From positions 33,954-97,953 of the forward strand of contig JANXEL010000033.1 of assembly GCA_025058535.1 (NCBI GenBank): DNA of 64,000 bases, in the 5' to 3' direction. Positions 33,052 through 43,244 of this stretch are shown here, piece by piece. Below the pieces are notes generated by a model. It ran no database searches. It was not told the DNA's origin and saw only the letters and a program-made list of their open reading frames with translations. The position numbers and the translations under genes are program-made. Positions within the stretch are counted from its first letter, which is position 1. Every line of letters starts with the position of its first letter. This DNA is from Ignisphaera sp. (lineage in GTDB: Archaea > Thermoproteota > Thermoprotei_A > Sulfolobales > Ignisphaeraceae).

Positions 33052-34572
33052 CTAACTAAAATGCTTTGCCATTTCCTCATTTCCAGGAATCTTCAGTATT
33101 GCATCAATAGTTTCCTCTACTTGCTTTGTGCTCTTAGTTCTCGGATCCACTATAAGCCAATTAAATAGTGTATCTCTTCCACCCTTTAAGAATGCTTCTA
33201 AGGCCCACTCCATTCTCATGAGCCTGGGGATGATTACATACTTGTGTACTTTACTAGGTAGGGGTGCTAGCTGTCTTCTATGCACACCTTTTCCATCTAC
33301 CTTCACAGGAATCTCTACAGCTACATTATCAGGCACTCCTGAGACTACTCCATTGTTTAGGATATTAGTTTGTATTGGAACAGGTAAGGGAGGTGTTCCT
33401 GGATATGGTAAGCGTATATAGTAGTGATCTTTCGGAATATCATTGACTATAGCATCTATTATTTCTACGAGTTGCTCCCCACTCGGCTCTGGAGGAAACG
33501 ACTTGACTATCGGTGTAGAGGTGTCGTATACAGCCTTTGCAAGTTCCTCCAACCGCATTCTTAGTGCTGCTAAATACATAGCCCATCCAATCTCAGAGTC
33601 AGGACCACCATAAGGTCCGTACCAGTACTGCTTTGTTTTTAGATCCCAGTGATACTTCCATGTACCACCCCTAACACTATCACCAATCGGAAGCAGTCCA
33701 TAGGTCTTATACATATCTATAGCAGCAGGAGATAGATCTACGTCGAATGGGCTTATGACATGTTCTTTCCATACCCTCCAATATTCTTCTGCATCTTTCT
33801 TAATCCATTCATCAATATACTTATATGCATCTTCACCCTTGTAACTAAATTTCGTCAACCATATTACATGGTTAAATCCCGACATTTCTACTTCAACATC
33901 CTTTGGATCTATCAGTGAAAGAATTGCTGCATAGCATTCAGCATTATGAGCAGCGCATTTATCTACAATTCTTCTACCAAGTTTTTCTTCAGCTAATCTC
34001 ATGCCCAGAACTTCGATAGCTTTTAGAAATCCCATATGTCCATGACACAGCCCTATATGCTTAACCTTCGTAGCTCTATTTATTAATGTAGTCAATTCAA
34101 AGACGGGATTTGCAACATTTATGAACCAGGCATCCGGAGCCAGCTCTTCAATATCTTGAGCAATACCTAGGGTGAGTTTAAATTGATAGTAGCCCCAGAT
34201 AGTATGGTAATCTGACACGTAGTTCCATTCAACGCTATTGATACCTCTATAGTACCCGTATTTTTCCGAAACTTCCCTCAATATCTCATAGTAACTGTGA
34301 CCACCTGCCATAGCGGAGTTTATGACAAAGTCCGCATCCTTTATAGCCTCTCTCCTATCTTTAGTTGCGTAGACCTTTGCTGAAACCTTCAGTTCATCAA
34401 TGTACCTCTTAGCAAATGCTGTGATTAGATTAAGCCTCCAATCACTTATATCCATAAGCCATATTTCTAGATTCTTGCCACTGAGATTCTTGTTTATAAG
34501 TAGATCTATTATTACTCTGCTAGACCAAACAGCACTACCTGCACCGATGAATGCTATTTTTAGCCCATCCAT
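33052..34572 (-). CDS. Glycoside hydrolase family 4 enzyme
   Basis: NAD+- and divalent-metal-dependent glycosidase. N-terminal Rossmann motif KIAFIGAGSAVWSSRVIIDLL, then DADFVINSAMAGG, FINVANPVFELTT (Asn), GLCHGHMG (metal-binding Cys-His), and SGFNHVIWL. About 506 residues is in the family range. The CHG form of the Cys-His motif is associated with enzymes acting on alpha-glucuronides/galacturonides rather than the CHE/CHS/CHN forms of other GH4 specificities, but this is weak. TATA-like ACTATTTAAACC (minus, near 34602-34613) implies a short leader. No sugar importer is adjacent. Confidence 0.9.
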   Translation of the reverse strand: MDGLKIAFIGAGSAVWSSRVIIDLLINKNLSGKNLEIWLMDISDWRLNLITAFAKRYIDELKVSAKVYATKDRREAIKDADFVINSAMAGGHSYYEILREVSEKYGYYRGINSVEWNYVSDYHTIWGYYQFKLTLGIAQDIEELAPDAWFINVANPVFELTTLINRATKVKHIGLCHGHMGFLKAIEVLGMRLAEEKLGRRIVDKCAAHNAECYAAILSLIDPKDVEVEMSGFNHVIWLTKFSYKGEDAYKYIDEWIKKDAEEYWRVWKEHVISPFDVDLSPAAIDMYKTYGLLPIGDSVRGGTWKYHWDLKTKQYWYGPYGGPDSEIGWAMYLAALRMRLEELAKAVYDTSTPIVKSFPPEPSGEQLVEIIDAIVNDIPKDHYYIRLPYPGTPPLPVPIQTNILNNGVVSGVPDNVAVEIPVKVDGKGVHRRQLAPLPSKVHKYVIIPRLMRMEWALEAFLKGGRDTLFNWLIVDPRTKSTKQVEETIDAILKIPGNEEMAKHFS

Positions 34573-34620
34573 CTTATTTACCCAACTACATGTTAGTAGG
34601 GATGGTTTAAATAGTTTTTG

Positions 34621-36063
34621 CTATTTTGAAGAACTACTCATTGTTTTAGGCCAGAATACCAGTGAAATAGTAATGACTATCATCACTAGAGTTGTAGGAA
34701 TCAAGATCGATAATATCGTTACTACAGGTTCTGTGTATACCAATCCTTTTATCAAATAATAGAGATGAGAGGATCTGGTGCCGGCGTAAAACTGTGGTAT
34801 TACACTATGTATAAATTGATTTTGCCAGATATCGAGGTCTTTAAGACTGCTAGGATACGGTGTAGTGGTTAGTACTACAGAGTTCTTGATTATCGAATAA
34901 ACAGACAAACCGGTAATCAAAGTTGGTATAACACCTATTCCACCACACTCCCTCTGAATATTTCTCGAAATTAGAAGTAGTGGAGCTGCCAGAAGTGTGG
35001 TTATAGGTACTGCAAATCTAGGTCCGTAAGACAGTCCTCCCCCTGGATCATACCATATAGAGTAGACTAATAAGGGGGCAATAATACTCCCCACATATAA
35101 CAATCTATCGTATTTATCTTTAAACACTTTAATAAAGCTATTTATATGGGCTAAGGCTACTACGTATATAGGATACGATATAAATAGACCTTTTCTCAAA
35201 TCAAATAAGAGTATGTACAGGCCAACAATAGGAAGCGTAGTAAAACCGTAATTCGGAATTCCCCACCGCTTTAGCATAAAGAATTCGGGAAAGGATAGCG
35301 GATTACTTGTAATGATGTGGTTGTAGAGAAGTATAAACGTAATTAGGGGTAGAAAGCCCAATATGTATAGTCCAACGTACTTAACTATTGTACTAAGTTT
35401 AATTAACGATTTCCTAAAGGCGTGTAAATACTTTAAAAGCACAATGATAGATGCTATTCCTACTGCTATAGTTATTGATGGATCGAAAGCTATGGCTAAT
35501 GAAGCAACGAATCCTCCTAGAATGTATTCGAACTCTCTCAACGCACCTTTAATACCCCTAAACGCTAGGTAGAGGAAAAATGCAAATGCGAATGATAGTG
35601 GGGCCTGTGGAAATAAATGGGTCGAGTATATCCATAGCGGTCCTGAAAAGGCGTTAATTACTGATACGATTAGAGCTGTTCTCGAATCTCCCATGATTAT
35701 CATATATAATTTCCAAGATGCTATTATTGTTAGTATTCCAAATAGTGATGTAGTAAGGCCTCCAACAAAAAGTTCGTTACCTATATTGATGTATTGACTC
35801 AGTAAGATAGAGATTGAGAGTACTAGGGGTAACCCTATAGGTCCTGCAAAAATACACTTATCATTTACTAAAGCTGTATCAACATAGATGCATAAATCTG
35901 GAGGTATGGTGAAATCATGTTTTAAAATTGATTTAGCAAGAGCAATTAATGGTATGGTGTAGCCTGTGTACCAAACAATATTTATACTTAGCAAAAATAC
36001 TGTAAATGATAGAACTACTATAACCACGTGCACCCAATAAATCGACCACTTGCTCAATTCCAT
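34621..36063 (-). CDS. Polytopic membrane glycosyltransferase (GT-C/PMT-like)
   Basis: 480 residues with roughly 11-12 hydrophobic helices (from WVHVVIVVLSFTVFLLSINI to LSILIPTTLVMIVITISLVF). An acidic stretch in the first extracytoplasmic loop (CIYVDTALVNDKC) and the DPGGGLSYGPRFAVP loop are usual in archaeal GT-C-type transferases that move sugars from dolichol-phosphate donors onto lipids or proteins. Its acceptor is unknown. It ends 49 bases before the start of the GH4 gene and is probably on the same transcript. purP lies upstream on the same strand. Confidence 0.65.
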   Translation of the reverse strand: MELSKWSIYWVHVVIVVLSFTVFLLSINIVWYTGYTIPLIALAKSILKHDFTIPPDLCIYVDTALVNDKCIFAGPIGLPLVLSISILLSQYINIGNELFVGGLTTSLFGILTIIASWKLYMIIMGDSRTALIVSVINAFSGPLWIYSTHLFPQAPLSFAFAFFLYLAFRGIKGALREFEYILGGFVASLAIAFDPSITIAVGIASIIVLLKYLHAFRKSLIKLSTIVKYVGLYILGFLPLITFILLYNHIITSNPLSFPEFFMLKRWGIPNYGFTTLPIVGLYILLFDLRKGLFISYPIYVVALAHINSFIKVFKDKYDRLLYVGSIIAPLLVYSIWYDPGGGLSYGPRFAVPITTLLAAPLLLISRNIQRECGGIGVIPTLITGLSVYSIIKNSVVLTTTPYPSSLKDLDIWQNQFIHSVIPQFYAGTRSSHLYYLIKGLVYTEPVVTILSILIPTTLVMIVITISLVFWPKTMSSSSK

Positions 36064-36180
36064 TGTTGCAGACCCGCCATACTGATTATTATTGCTGATT
36101 CACATGATATAATCGCAAACCTCTCTACAATCTCTGAGCTTCTTTACAATAAATGAAGTTGGTTATAGGCAACAAATCAT

Positions 36181-37269
36181 CTATGTTAGTATTTTTCTAA
36201 TTGATGAGGCACTTATTGCAAGTTTAACTTCTCTAGCTATTCTTCTACCCATACTCATAGGCTCAGGCCAGTACAGATACGAATATGGACTTCCCCATAT
36301 ATATGCATTAGTTCCTGCTACTATTCTCCCAGAAAACTCAAATACTCTAATATTCATATCCTTATCCACTACGCTCTCCAGGCAGAAGGGGCCTATAATT
36401 CCAGGCGGCAGTGTTCTCACACTCTCCTCTACAAATTTAATCCCATATTCTAAAATTTTTGGAAGCAAACTTTCTCTCAATACAAGTGGGATATTTCCGA
36501 TAACTGTAAATGTAGGCTCCATATCCATTTCAATCAGTATTCTATGCGGAATTCTCTTAATCCCATCTATATCAGATTCATATCTAATATCTGCACCTAG
36601 AATTTCTACTCTATTAAAGATGGGGCTGTAGAAATAGTGATAATATGCTGTAACACCAACAAGATACTCCTGAATCATTACTTCATCTATCCCTCTTATC
36701 ACACCTCTCTCGATCATGTGTCGTACGTAGCCAGCTATTTCATCTCTCGATTTAGCAACATGGTAGCCCCTACCGCCCTTAGCACCATGAAACTTTACTA
36801 TCACTGGAACATTAATGTCTTCATCCATCTTATAGATTCTAGGTATTGGGATCCCTGCCCTTTCTAGGAATTCCATCTTTGCCCATTGATTATATTCTAT
36901 TCTGAACAAATTTCTGAGGCCGAATATTGGCACCTGAAGTGCTTCAGCACACTCGATACCTAGATATTCAACGTAGCTTCCATGCGGCACCATAATACCA
37001 TTTAGTACGCGAACTTCTTGGGCTATACTAGACTTGCAGATATCTCTCCAGTTATTTACAACAATAAATCTATCTATTAGATGGTTAAACTGTCTATAGA
37101 ACCAAATCCTATCTTCTGTAACAATTGCAATGGTTTTGAAGCCCTCCAGCTTAGCCCCATGAAAAATTTGTAGCGATGAATGACTGGCTAATGTAGCTAT
37201 AGATACTTTATCGAGGTCGTATGTTCTGAGCAGCGTCTCTATGTCTATCTGTGGTTTTTTGATATTCAA
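36181..37269 (-). CDS. purP: FAICAR synthetase PurP (AICAR formylation with formate)
   Basis: ATP-grasp-family enzyme that formylates AICAR using formate and ATP in archaeal purine synthesis. The family start (DKVSIATLASHSSLQIFHGAKLEGFKT) is well preserved, as are NLFRIEYNQWAKMEFLERAGIPIPR, VIVKFHGAKGGRGY (ATP-grasp), QEYLVGV and the end FEFSGRIVAGTNAYIWGSPYS. Length 362 is usual. Some archaea hold several PurP paralogues, so orthology is not certain. Apart from purA, 7 kb away, no other purine gene is in the window. Confidence 0.9.
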   Translation of the reverse strand: MNIKKPQIDIETLLRTYDLDKVSIATLASHSSLQIFHGAKLEGFKTIAIVTEDRIWFYRQFNHLIDRFIVVNNWRDICKSSIAQEVRVLNGIMVPHGSYVEYLGIECAEALQVPIFGLRNLFRIEYNQWAKMEFLERAGIPIPRIYKMDEDINVPVIVKFHGAKGGRGYHVAKSRDEIAGYVRHMIERGVIRGIDEVMIQEYLVGVTAYYHYFYSPIFNRVEILGADIRYESDIDGIKRIPHRILIEMDMEPTFTVIGNIPLVLRESLLPKILEYGIKFVEESVRTLPPGIIGPFCLESVVDKDMNIRVFEFSGRIVAGTNAYIWGSPYSYLYWPEPMSMGRRIAREVKLAISASSIRKILT

Positions 37270-37677
37270 CGTAAAGGCACCTATTAAGTATCATATGAGA
37301 GTTGTAATAAAGCTTTTTCAGTGATGAAATTATTTAATCTTCTATCAATTTATTGAATTTAAAGTACACTTCCACACTTTCCTTTCTTAAACTGCAGGCT
37401 TTGAAATTTGTTCCTGATTCGTGGTGGTGAGTAAAATTCTACAATGTTGCACTACGTCCAACTGGTTAAACAATTTTTATGATGAATGCGCTCATAGATG
37501 AGTAAAACATAAAGTGTTAGATTTGGAACTGAGTAAACTGTGCAGACGTCGTACTATTGTGGTAAGTCTATATTACGTGTATATAGCATGGTGTATCACA
37601 GCCAAGTAACTGCTACAATACAATCGCTCGGCAAGCATTTGATCAATTCATTACCCACATTTTTTATTGGTGTAATC
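37270..37677. other. Divergent purP/pyk gap without recognisable gene
   Basis: About 410 bases with no supported gene. A lone C-box-like ATGATGA near 37480 and another near 37325 lack matching D boxes. A 63-codon frame at 37540 has no promoter or coding character. Confidence 0.5.
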
Positions 37678-37687
37678 TATTTAATAC
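37678..37687 (+). promoter_or_regulatory. TATA promoter of pyruvate kinase
   Basis: CTATTTAATA, centred about 26 nt before a predicted transcription start near 37709, implies a 16-nt leader to ATG 37725. Confidence 0.45.
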
Positions 37688-37724
37688 CTTTCATAGAGTA
37701 CTTAAAGCTCTTGGGCGAACAGAG

Positions 37725-39134
37725 ATGTTAGTAAAGACTATTGTTTCAGTAGGTCCTTCAAGCGGCGATGAGAGAACTATAGATGATATGATTAAAATAG
37801 GTGTAAATGGATTTAGAATCAACTTTTCACATGGTTCTCCAGAAGAGTGGAAGAGGTACGTGGAATTTATTAGAAATAGTGAAAGCAGGTATGGAAGATT
37901 TGTAGCCTTAGTAGGTGACCTGCAGGGGCCATCACTCAGAATCGGTATCATTAAAACACCAGTCAACATAAAAAAGAATGATATTGTTAAGATATTCCTA
38001 GGAAGAGAAAGCGAGGGTGGGTCACAATTCATCGTACCTATGCCAATACCCAGATTTTTTGAATATATAGATGTTGGCGATATTCTTGTAATGGATGATG
38101 GAAGGACGAGGCTTCGCGTAGTAGATAAGGGTAGCAACTCTGTAGATGCGGTTGCTCTCACAAATTCAATAATAACCTCGAGAAAGGCAATAACCATACA
38201 TGGCAAGGAGGTAGATCTGCCACCTATTAGTGAAAATGATATAGCTAATGTCAAATTTGCAATTGAAAACGGCTTCGATTACTTAGGTCTCAGCTATGCT
38301 AGAACCGCAGAGGATGTAGCATTGTTGAGGGATATATTGAGGAGATTTGGAAATGATGATATAGGTATAATTACTAAAATAGAGACTCGAAGTGCTATAA
38401 GCAATTTAGACGCTATTATTCGAGAAAGTGATGCAGTTCTCGTTGCACGAGGAGACTTGGGAATGAATTTTGGCTTAGAGGAAATACATCTCCTTCAAAA
38501 ACGTATTATAGAGAGATGCCTTGAGTATAGGAAACCAGTTATAGTTGCTACACAGCTACTTGAGTCCATGACCGAAAAACCCATTCCAACCAGGGCCGAA
38601 GTGGTCGATGTCAGTATTGCTGTTGAGGCAGGGGTAGACGCTCTAATGCTTACTGGGGAAACCTCTGTTGGTAAATATCCATTAGATGCCGTTCTTTGGC
38701 TCAAAAAGATAATAGAATTTGTTGAAAGGAATGCACTGACTGGAAACTTCAACAAGATTGCAACGAAAGCTAGAATGAATCCGGATGTTGTGCAGTTGAA
38801 ATTCGTAAAAGGAGTACTTGAGCTCGCTGAGGATATAAATGGTAAGCTGATCGTATTTAGCATGCATGGTAGTACTGCAAGAAGGGTTTCCTCACTCAGA
38901 CCTACAATTCCTATTTATGTAGGTTCGCATAATATTAAGACACTTCGGAAGCTCTCAATATTATGGGGGCTTCACCTATCATATATAGAGTCTCAAAACT
39001 ATGAGGAAGGTCTGAGAAAGACATTAGCGAAGGCTATAGAGCAAGGTTTTGTAAGCTACGGTGATTATGTTGTACTAACATATGGTTTAAGGGAACCTGT
39101 GCAGAGAGTTGAAATACGGCGTATAGCTGCTTAA
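37725..39134 (+). CDS. pyk: Pyruvate kinase
   Basis: Converts phosphoenolpyruvate and ADP to pyruvate and ATP. Motifs: VKTIVSVGPSSGDE, GFRINFSHGSPEEW, DLQGPSLRIGI, the conserved catalytic stretch IGIITKIETRSAISNLD, VARGDLGMNFG, KPVIVATQLLESM and RAEVVDVSIAVEAGVDALML. It is 469 residues, with the C-terminal domain (VFSMHGSTARRVSSLRP) shorter than many bacterial enzymes and no extra phosphohistidine domain. Its stop overlaps the convergent VWA gene stop by four bases. Confidence 0.95.
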   Translation: MLVKTIVSVGPSSGDERTIDDMIKIGVNGFRINFSHGSPEEWKRYVEFIRNSESRYGRFVALVGDLQGPSLRIGIIKTPVNIKKNDIVKIFLGRESEGGSQFIVPMPIPRFFEYIDVGDILVMDDGRTRLRVVDKGSNSVDAVALTNSIITSRKAITIHGKEVDLPPISENDIANVKFAIENGFDYLGLSYARTAEDVALLRDILRRFGNDDIGIITKIETRSAISNLDAIIRESDAVLVARGDLGMNFGLEEIHLLQKRIIERCLEYRKPVIVATQLLESMTEKPIPTRAEVVDVSIAVEAGVDALMLTGETSVGKYPLDAVLWLKKIIEFVERNALTGNFNKIATKARMNPDVVQLKFVKGVLELAEDINGKLIVFSMHGSTARRVSSLRPTIPIYVGSHNIKTLRKLSILWGLHLSYIESQNYEEGLRKTLAKAIEQGFVSYGDYVVLTYGLREPVQRVEIRRIAA

Positions 39135-40447
39135 GCCCTTACAACGGATAGAATCTCTTTTTCACTCAATTTTATGACCTTGAAGTAGTCACTGCTTATA
39201 CTCCTTAAATCCTCGTTCTCGCCCATGATCATTACTGTTATAAGCCTTGTTTTCGTATGCTGTAAAGCCTTTCTAACTAAGCTTCTAGCAATCCTATCCT
39301 CACCATCTGTAATTAATATAACTTCGCTTAATTCTCTAGTTCGCAGTTTTGCAATATCGTTGCAGGCTGTTATTAGAGCTTTAGAGATATCTGTCCCTCC
39401 ACCATTTTTAACCATAGCAATATACTCCAGCAACTTCATAGTTTCCGAAGGTTTTGCACCAGGGCTAGCCTTAGACAGTTCGTATGGTTCTGAGTCAAAG
39501 AATCTTATGTAGAAGGATCTGCGTTCAGCTCTGCTTCTCATGAACAATGCTAGCGCAGTAGCTTTAGCCCACAGGATTTTATTACCGTCCATGCTCCCAG
39601 ATTTATCAACTAGCACATATATAGGTCCTATATTCATATATATTACTTTTTCGAATAGAAGAAGATTGTCATCAGCAAGCTTTATATATAAGTATAGCTG
39701 TGGATATGCTAGCTCTGTGTAGACCATCCTCTCGACATCTGAACCTCTGGTGTATCCCTCAATTTCTCCTCTTTGGTATGCAATCTTTCTCTTCTTTGTT
39801 ACAACTGTGATATCCGGAACTCTCGCCAGTATCATTAGTATATTCTTTATATCAGTACTTTTAACAAGTCTAATAACGCTTGCTACATCGTCTTCAAGGT
39901 TGAGGGTGTGCCCTACTCCAGCCTTATATCCGTAAACGAAGTGCTCTACCTCCTTTACAATTTCAGCACTCTCAAGAGTCTTTTTAATCGCCCTCTTAAT
40001 CGAACCCTCTATATCCCTACTCTCACCTCTATCATCCTTCTTAGCATCTTCATCTTGATCCCTACTACCACTTCTACTTCTTCCTCTACCTTGTGAGATC
40101 GTCCTCTCTCCATCATTCTCAAGCTCCTCCATGATGTTCATTAGAAATAGAGTTCCTAGAGCAACAGAGGCAAAGCTGTCTGCTACAGTGTAGAGCCTCA
40201 ATTTTCTGGCATCACTATCGTTCAGTATTGTTTTAACCATTTTATAATGTTTTTCAGCACCCATAGAGATTTGGGATATTTCATTTAAACTCGGGAATGG
40301 AAGATATAGTGTGTAGTATACATCGATTGCCAGATCTATTGAAATGTCCTCACGATTTTTTAGCTTCCTTAGATTGTCAAGGATCTTCTGACCCTTATAA
40401 CGGGTGAACGGATCCTGGTAATCAATGTGTTTCAGCACTCCTGGCAT
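39131..40447 (-). CDS. VWA-domain protein (ViaA/CoxE-like) partnered with MoxR
   Basis: The C-terminal half is a von Willebrand A domain with the metal-ion site PIYVLVDKSGSMDGNKI (DxSxS), the Thr in NGGGTDISKAL and the Asp in VILITDGEDR. The N-terminal half is helical. A highly charged Arg/Ser/Asp/Glu linker near residues 130-165 is low complexity. It follows the MoxR ATPase after one base, the classical MoxR-VWA (RavA-ViaA-like) pair thought to act in chaperone-like metal-centre or complex assembly. Partners are unknown. Confidence 0.85.
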   Translation of the reverse strand: MPGVLKHIDYQDPFTRYKGQKILDNLRKLKNREDISIDLAIDVYYTLYLPFPSLNEISQISMGAEKHYKMVKTILNDSDARKLRLYTVADSFASVALGTLFLMNIMEELENDGERTISQGRGRSRSGSRDQDEDAKKDDRGESRDIEGSIKRAIKKTLESAEIVKEVEHFVYGYKAGVGHTLNLEDDVASVIRLVKSTDIKNILMILARVPDITVVTKKRKIAYQRGEIEGYTRGSDVERMVYTELAYPQLYLYIKLADDNLLLFEKVIYMNIGPIYVLVDKSGSMDGNKILWAKATALALFMRSRAERRSFYIRFFDSEPYELSKASPGAKPSETMKLLEYIAMVKNGGGTDISKALITACNDIAKLRTRELSEVILITDGEDRIARSLVRKALQHTKTRLITVMIMGENEDLRSISSDYFKVIKLSEKEILSVVRA

Positions 40448-40448
40448 C

Positions 40449-41621
40449 CTATTTTCCCTCCATTTTCCTCTTTATCTTTTCTAGAACTCCATTGATGTTC
40501 TCTACAACTTCAGTTCCTTTTTTATGAATCTTTTCATCGTTAGTCTCCCTCATCATTGATAACACTCTATCCCTTGTAGATTCGAGATCCCTGTATATCT
40601 CAAGCAATCTATACTCTATAAATCTCGAATTTATATTAGGAAAAGAAACAATATAATTGTTAACCTCCTTTATGCTAGTAGCTATCTCCTCAAGCTCCCT
40701 TAGATATCTGTAGGAAGTTTTCAGCTCTTCGGACAAAATTATGTAAACTCTTTCAAAATCATCTATATCGTGAGGTACCACGAATTTTAATGCCATTAGA
40801 TCCTCCTCATCAGCTGTTAATCTATTATTAAGTATGGCGTGTGCTGCTATGACTTTCAGTGCCTTTCCCTTTCTCCTGTCCGTAATATGAAGGTTTTTAG
40901 ATTCAAGCATCGAGAATATTTTCAAAAGCTTACTTTTTATAGTCTCGAAATTAACCATGTGTACCAGTCTACTCACATTTTCAAGAGTGGCTCTATCCAG
41001 TGTTATTTCGGGCTGTGGATAGCCGTATCTCTCAATATCCCACGAATACTTTAGAAGATCTCTCCACATATCCTCTGGCAGTGGTTTAACATAATGCCTC
41101 AGTAGGAATCTATCGTATAGAGCCTCAAGCTCAGGATCTTGAGGCACCTCATTACTCGCTCCAAAAAGACTCCAAAGCATAACTTTAATCTCTGTGTAGC
41201 CATCATAAAACAGTCTTTCATTCATAATTGTAAGTAATGTGTTTAAAATGGCTGAATTAGCCTTAAATATTTCATCTAGAAATACTATTTCAGCCTCTGG
41301 AAGCTTACGAAGTGTAATTCTCACATATCTTCCCTCCTTTAGTGCATTTATATCTAATGGGCCAAACAGTTCAGCAGGTTCCGTATATTTTGTTAGTAGG
41401 TAGGTAAAGCATTTCATGCTAAGCAGATTTGCAGCCCTTCTAATTAAGGCGCTTTTTGCTGTACCTGGCTCACCAATAAGCACAGCGTGCTCCTTTGTGA
41501 GTAGTGCAAGAAGTATAACTTTGGATTCCTCCTCCCTGCCAACGAATGGTTTAGAAAGTTCGCTTAGCATTTGTGGAATTAATTTCAGATAATTCTCTGT
41601 ATCGATCATCATACTATCCAT
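40449..41621 (-). CDS. MoxR-family AAA+ ATPase
   Basis: AAA+ ATPase: Walker A LIGEPGTAKSALIRRAANLL, pore/MoxR loop TEPAELFGPLDI, Walker B EAEIVFLDEIFKANSAI, sensor 1 LFGASNEVPQDPEL and arginine-finger region ALYDRFLLRHYV. The C-terminal third is helical with coiled-coil tendency (YRYLRELEEIATSIKEVNNY). The preferred start is ATG 41621, preceded by AAGGTG at a good distance; the longer frame from 41642 overlaps the M28 gene end. It couples ATP use to the downstream VWA protein. Confidence 0.9.
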   Translation of the reverse strand: MDSMMIDTENYLKLIPQMLSELSKPFVGREEESKVILLALLTKEHAVLIGEPGTAKSALIRRAANLLSMKCFTYLLTKYTEPAELFGPLDINALKEGRYVRITLRKLPEAEIVFLDEIFKANSAILNTLLTIMNERLFYDGYTEIKVMLWSLFGASNEVPQDPELEALYDRFLLRHYVKPLPEDMWRDLLKYSWDIERYGYPQPEITLDRATLENVSRLVHMVNFETIKSKLLKIFSMLESKNLHITDRRKGKALKVIAAHAILNNRLTADEEDLMALKFVVPHDIDDFERVYIILSEELKTSYRYLRELEEIATSIKEVNNYIVSFPNINSRFIEYRLLEIYRDLESTRDRVLSMMRETNDEKIHKKGTEVVENINGVLEKIKRKMEGK

Positions 41622-41632
41622 CTCTGCACACC

Positions 41633-43207
41633 TTAGTAACACTGCTTAAGGAGTATATATGCTAACAGCTCTAAATTAAAATTAATATTCCTATAACACT
41701 CGTGATAGTCCTTGAACCCAATATCTGTTGGAATAAGTATTGAATGTTCATCACATCTAATAAAGTTTATGTCCTCACGTACGCCGAGCCTCCTACCTAT
41801 TTCTCTACTTACCTGTGGTATGTTTACTATTCTATTAAATAGATTTACAAAGTTCATACAGCTGCGCTTCTCCACATATCTTTTTAACTCATGAAACACT
41901 TCACATAACCTGTACAGATTTAGCAGTAGTTCTATTGGAGCTGCCCTCCCTAGAATTTCATGGAGTTCCTCATCTATATCGCATACATTAATATACTTGG
42001 CATCTCTATCAATGACTGCATACCTATTGACCAACATGTACACACTTTTAACTGTTTTTAGTATAACGTCTAAGCTAATACTACCAACATAATCTTTATC
42101 ACTGTGATAGAGGCCTTCATCTACTACCCTCCTGAATGTGTTGAAAGTAACAGAAGGCACACCGATGGACGTAAATGAAAAAGAGTCGAAGATAATGCTA
42201 TCGTGTTCCAATACCACATCCTTAAATTGTGACCTAATTATATTTCTTATAATAATGCTTGATGCTGAAGCAGTTAGTGGATCTCTATATATAGTATCAA
42301 TATTGATGGTTAATGCGACGTGATCTACTATTTTATCTGCACGCTTATTGATATGGTATCTTGAACCTACGAGCCAGTAGAACGATGCAATTTCTTCCGG
42401 AAAACCTTCCTCTGCTGTAAAGGATGCTAGCACAATAGTGTTATCAATACTAACATCTCTAAGAATTTTAGAAAGTGCTGCAACAATTGAAGTGCCTATG
42501 ATGTTATCACTACCTCCACTTAACCAGTGATCGTGATGTGCGGTTATATAGATGCATCTATTGTCATACCTCTTATTCAGCACTGCAACAATGTTGTATC
42601 CGTATGATTTATAAGCCTCTGATTTAGCATACAACCTACTATTAACCAATTTATCAATTGAACCAATACTCCTTCTTATATGTACAACTGGGGTGAAGGG
42701 TTGACCAGCCCTTCTGTATAAGGCTATAATATTATCTAACACAACAATCCTTCTAAGACTCTCACCATTATCTCTAACAATTATCAGCCGAGGTCTGTAT
42801 TGAGCAAGAATATGCGCGACTGTAGCTATATCATCTGGATCTGCTGGTGCATCGACTAAGACAATCTTATCGTGTATGTTATCTATCACTAAACCTTTCT
42901 CTGATAATTCTTCTAGATCTATGCTAACAATATTACTGCGGTTTATCTCTTCGTCTATTACTCCTTGATAAGGGGGATGTATAGTGCACGGGGTAATACC
43001 ACCCCTACCTTCTACAACACATGTATCTTCATGCCACGTTGTAACGGGAACATTTTCAATCCAAAATTCATCTACATAATCCTCTATGTATTTTCTAACA
43101 ACTTCTATAACTTGTTTTTCTCTATTTGATCCTGCAACTATCTCACCAATTCTCTCTATTTCGCTTGCGATACTCAGTATGTTATTGATCGCTATTCTAT
43201 CTATCAC
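41633..43207 (-). CDS. M28-family metallopeptidase, cytosolic
   Basis: 524 residues with a zinc aminopeptidase core interrupted by a PA-like insert (residues about 100-190). Ligands are visible in order: ITAHHDHWLSGGSDN (His, Asp), SFTAEEGFPEE (Glu), TINIDTIYRD (Asp) and EGLYHSDKDYVG (His). There is no signal peptide or membrane segment, so unlike many M28 enzymes it should be intracellular. The C-terminal 120 residues are family-specific and helical. It sits between the FtsX-like permease (37-base gap) and MoxR. Confidence 0.85.
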   Translation of the reverse strand: MIDRIAINNILSIASEIERIGEIVAGSNREKQVIEVVRKYIEDYVDEFWIENVPVTTWHEDTCVVEGRGGITPCTIHPPYQGVIDEEINRSNIVSIDLEELSEKGLVIDNIHDKIVLVDAPADPDDIATVAHILAQYRPRLIIVRDNGESLRRIVVLDNIIALYRRAGQPFTPVVHIRRSIGSIDKLVNSRLYAKSEAYKSYGYNIVAVLNKRYDNRCIYITAHHDHWLSGGSDNIIGTSIVAALSKILRDVSIDNTIVLASFTAEEGFPEEIASFYWLVGSRYHINKRADKIVDHVALTINIDTIYRDPLTASASSIIIRNIIRSQFKDVVLEHDSIIFDSFSFTSIGVPSVTFNTFRRVVDEGLYHSDKDYVGSISLDVILKTVKSVYMLVNRYAVIDRDAKYINVCDIDEELHEILGRAAPIELLLNLYRLCEVFHELKRYVEKRSCMNFVNLFNRIVNIPQVSREIGRRLGVREDINFIRCDEHSILIPTDIGFKDYHECYRNINFNLELLAYILLKQCY

Positions 43208-43244
43208 AATGGCTTCTACCTAAATTTGTTTATCTCGAATCCTC

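Noticed and set aside
37320..37520. ATGATGA/GTGATGA and CTGA copies in the purP/pyk gap
   Set aside because: Spacing between boxes is far outside the C/D range and no C'-D' pair can be assembled.
37540..37731. 63-codon plus-strand ORF before pyk
   Set aside because: It overlaps the pyk promoter, has no ribosome-binding site and shows no family resemblance.
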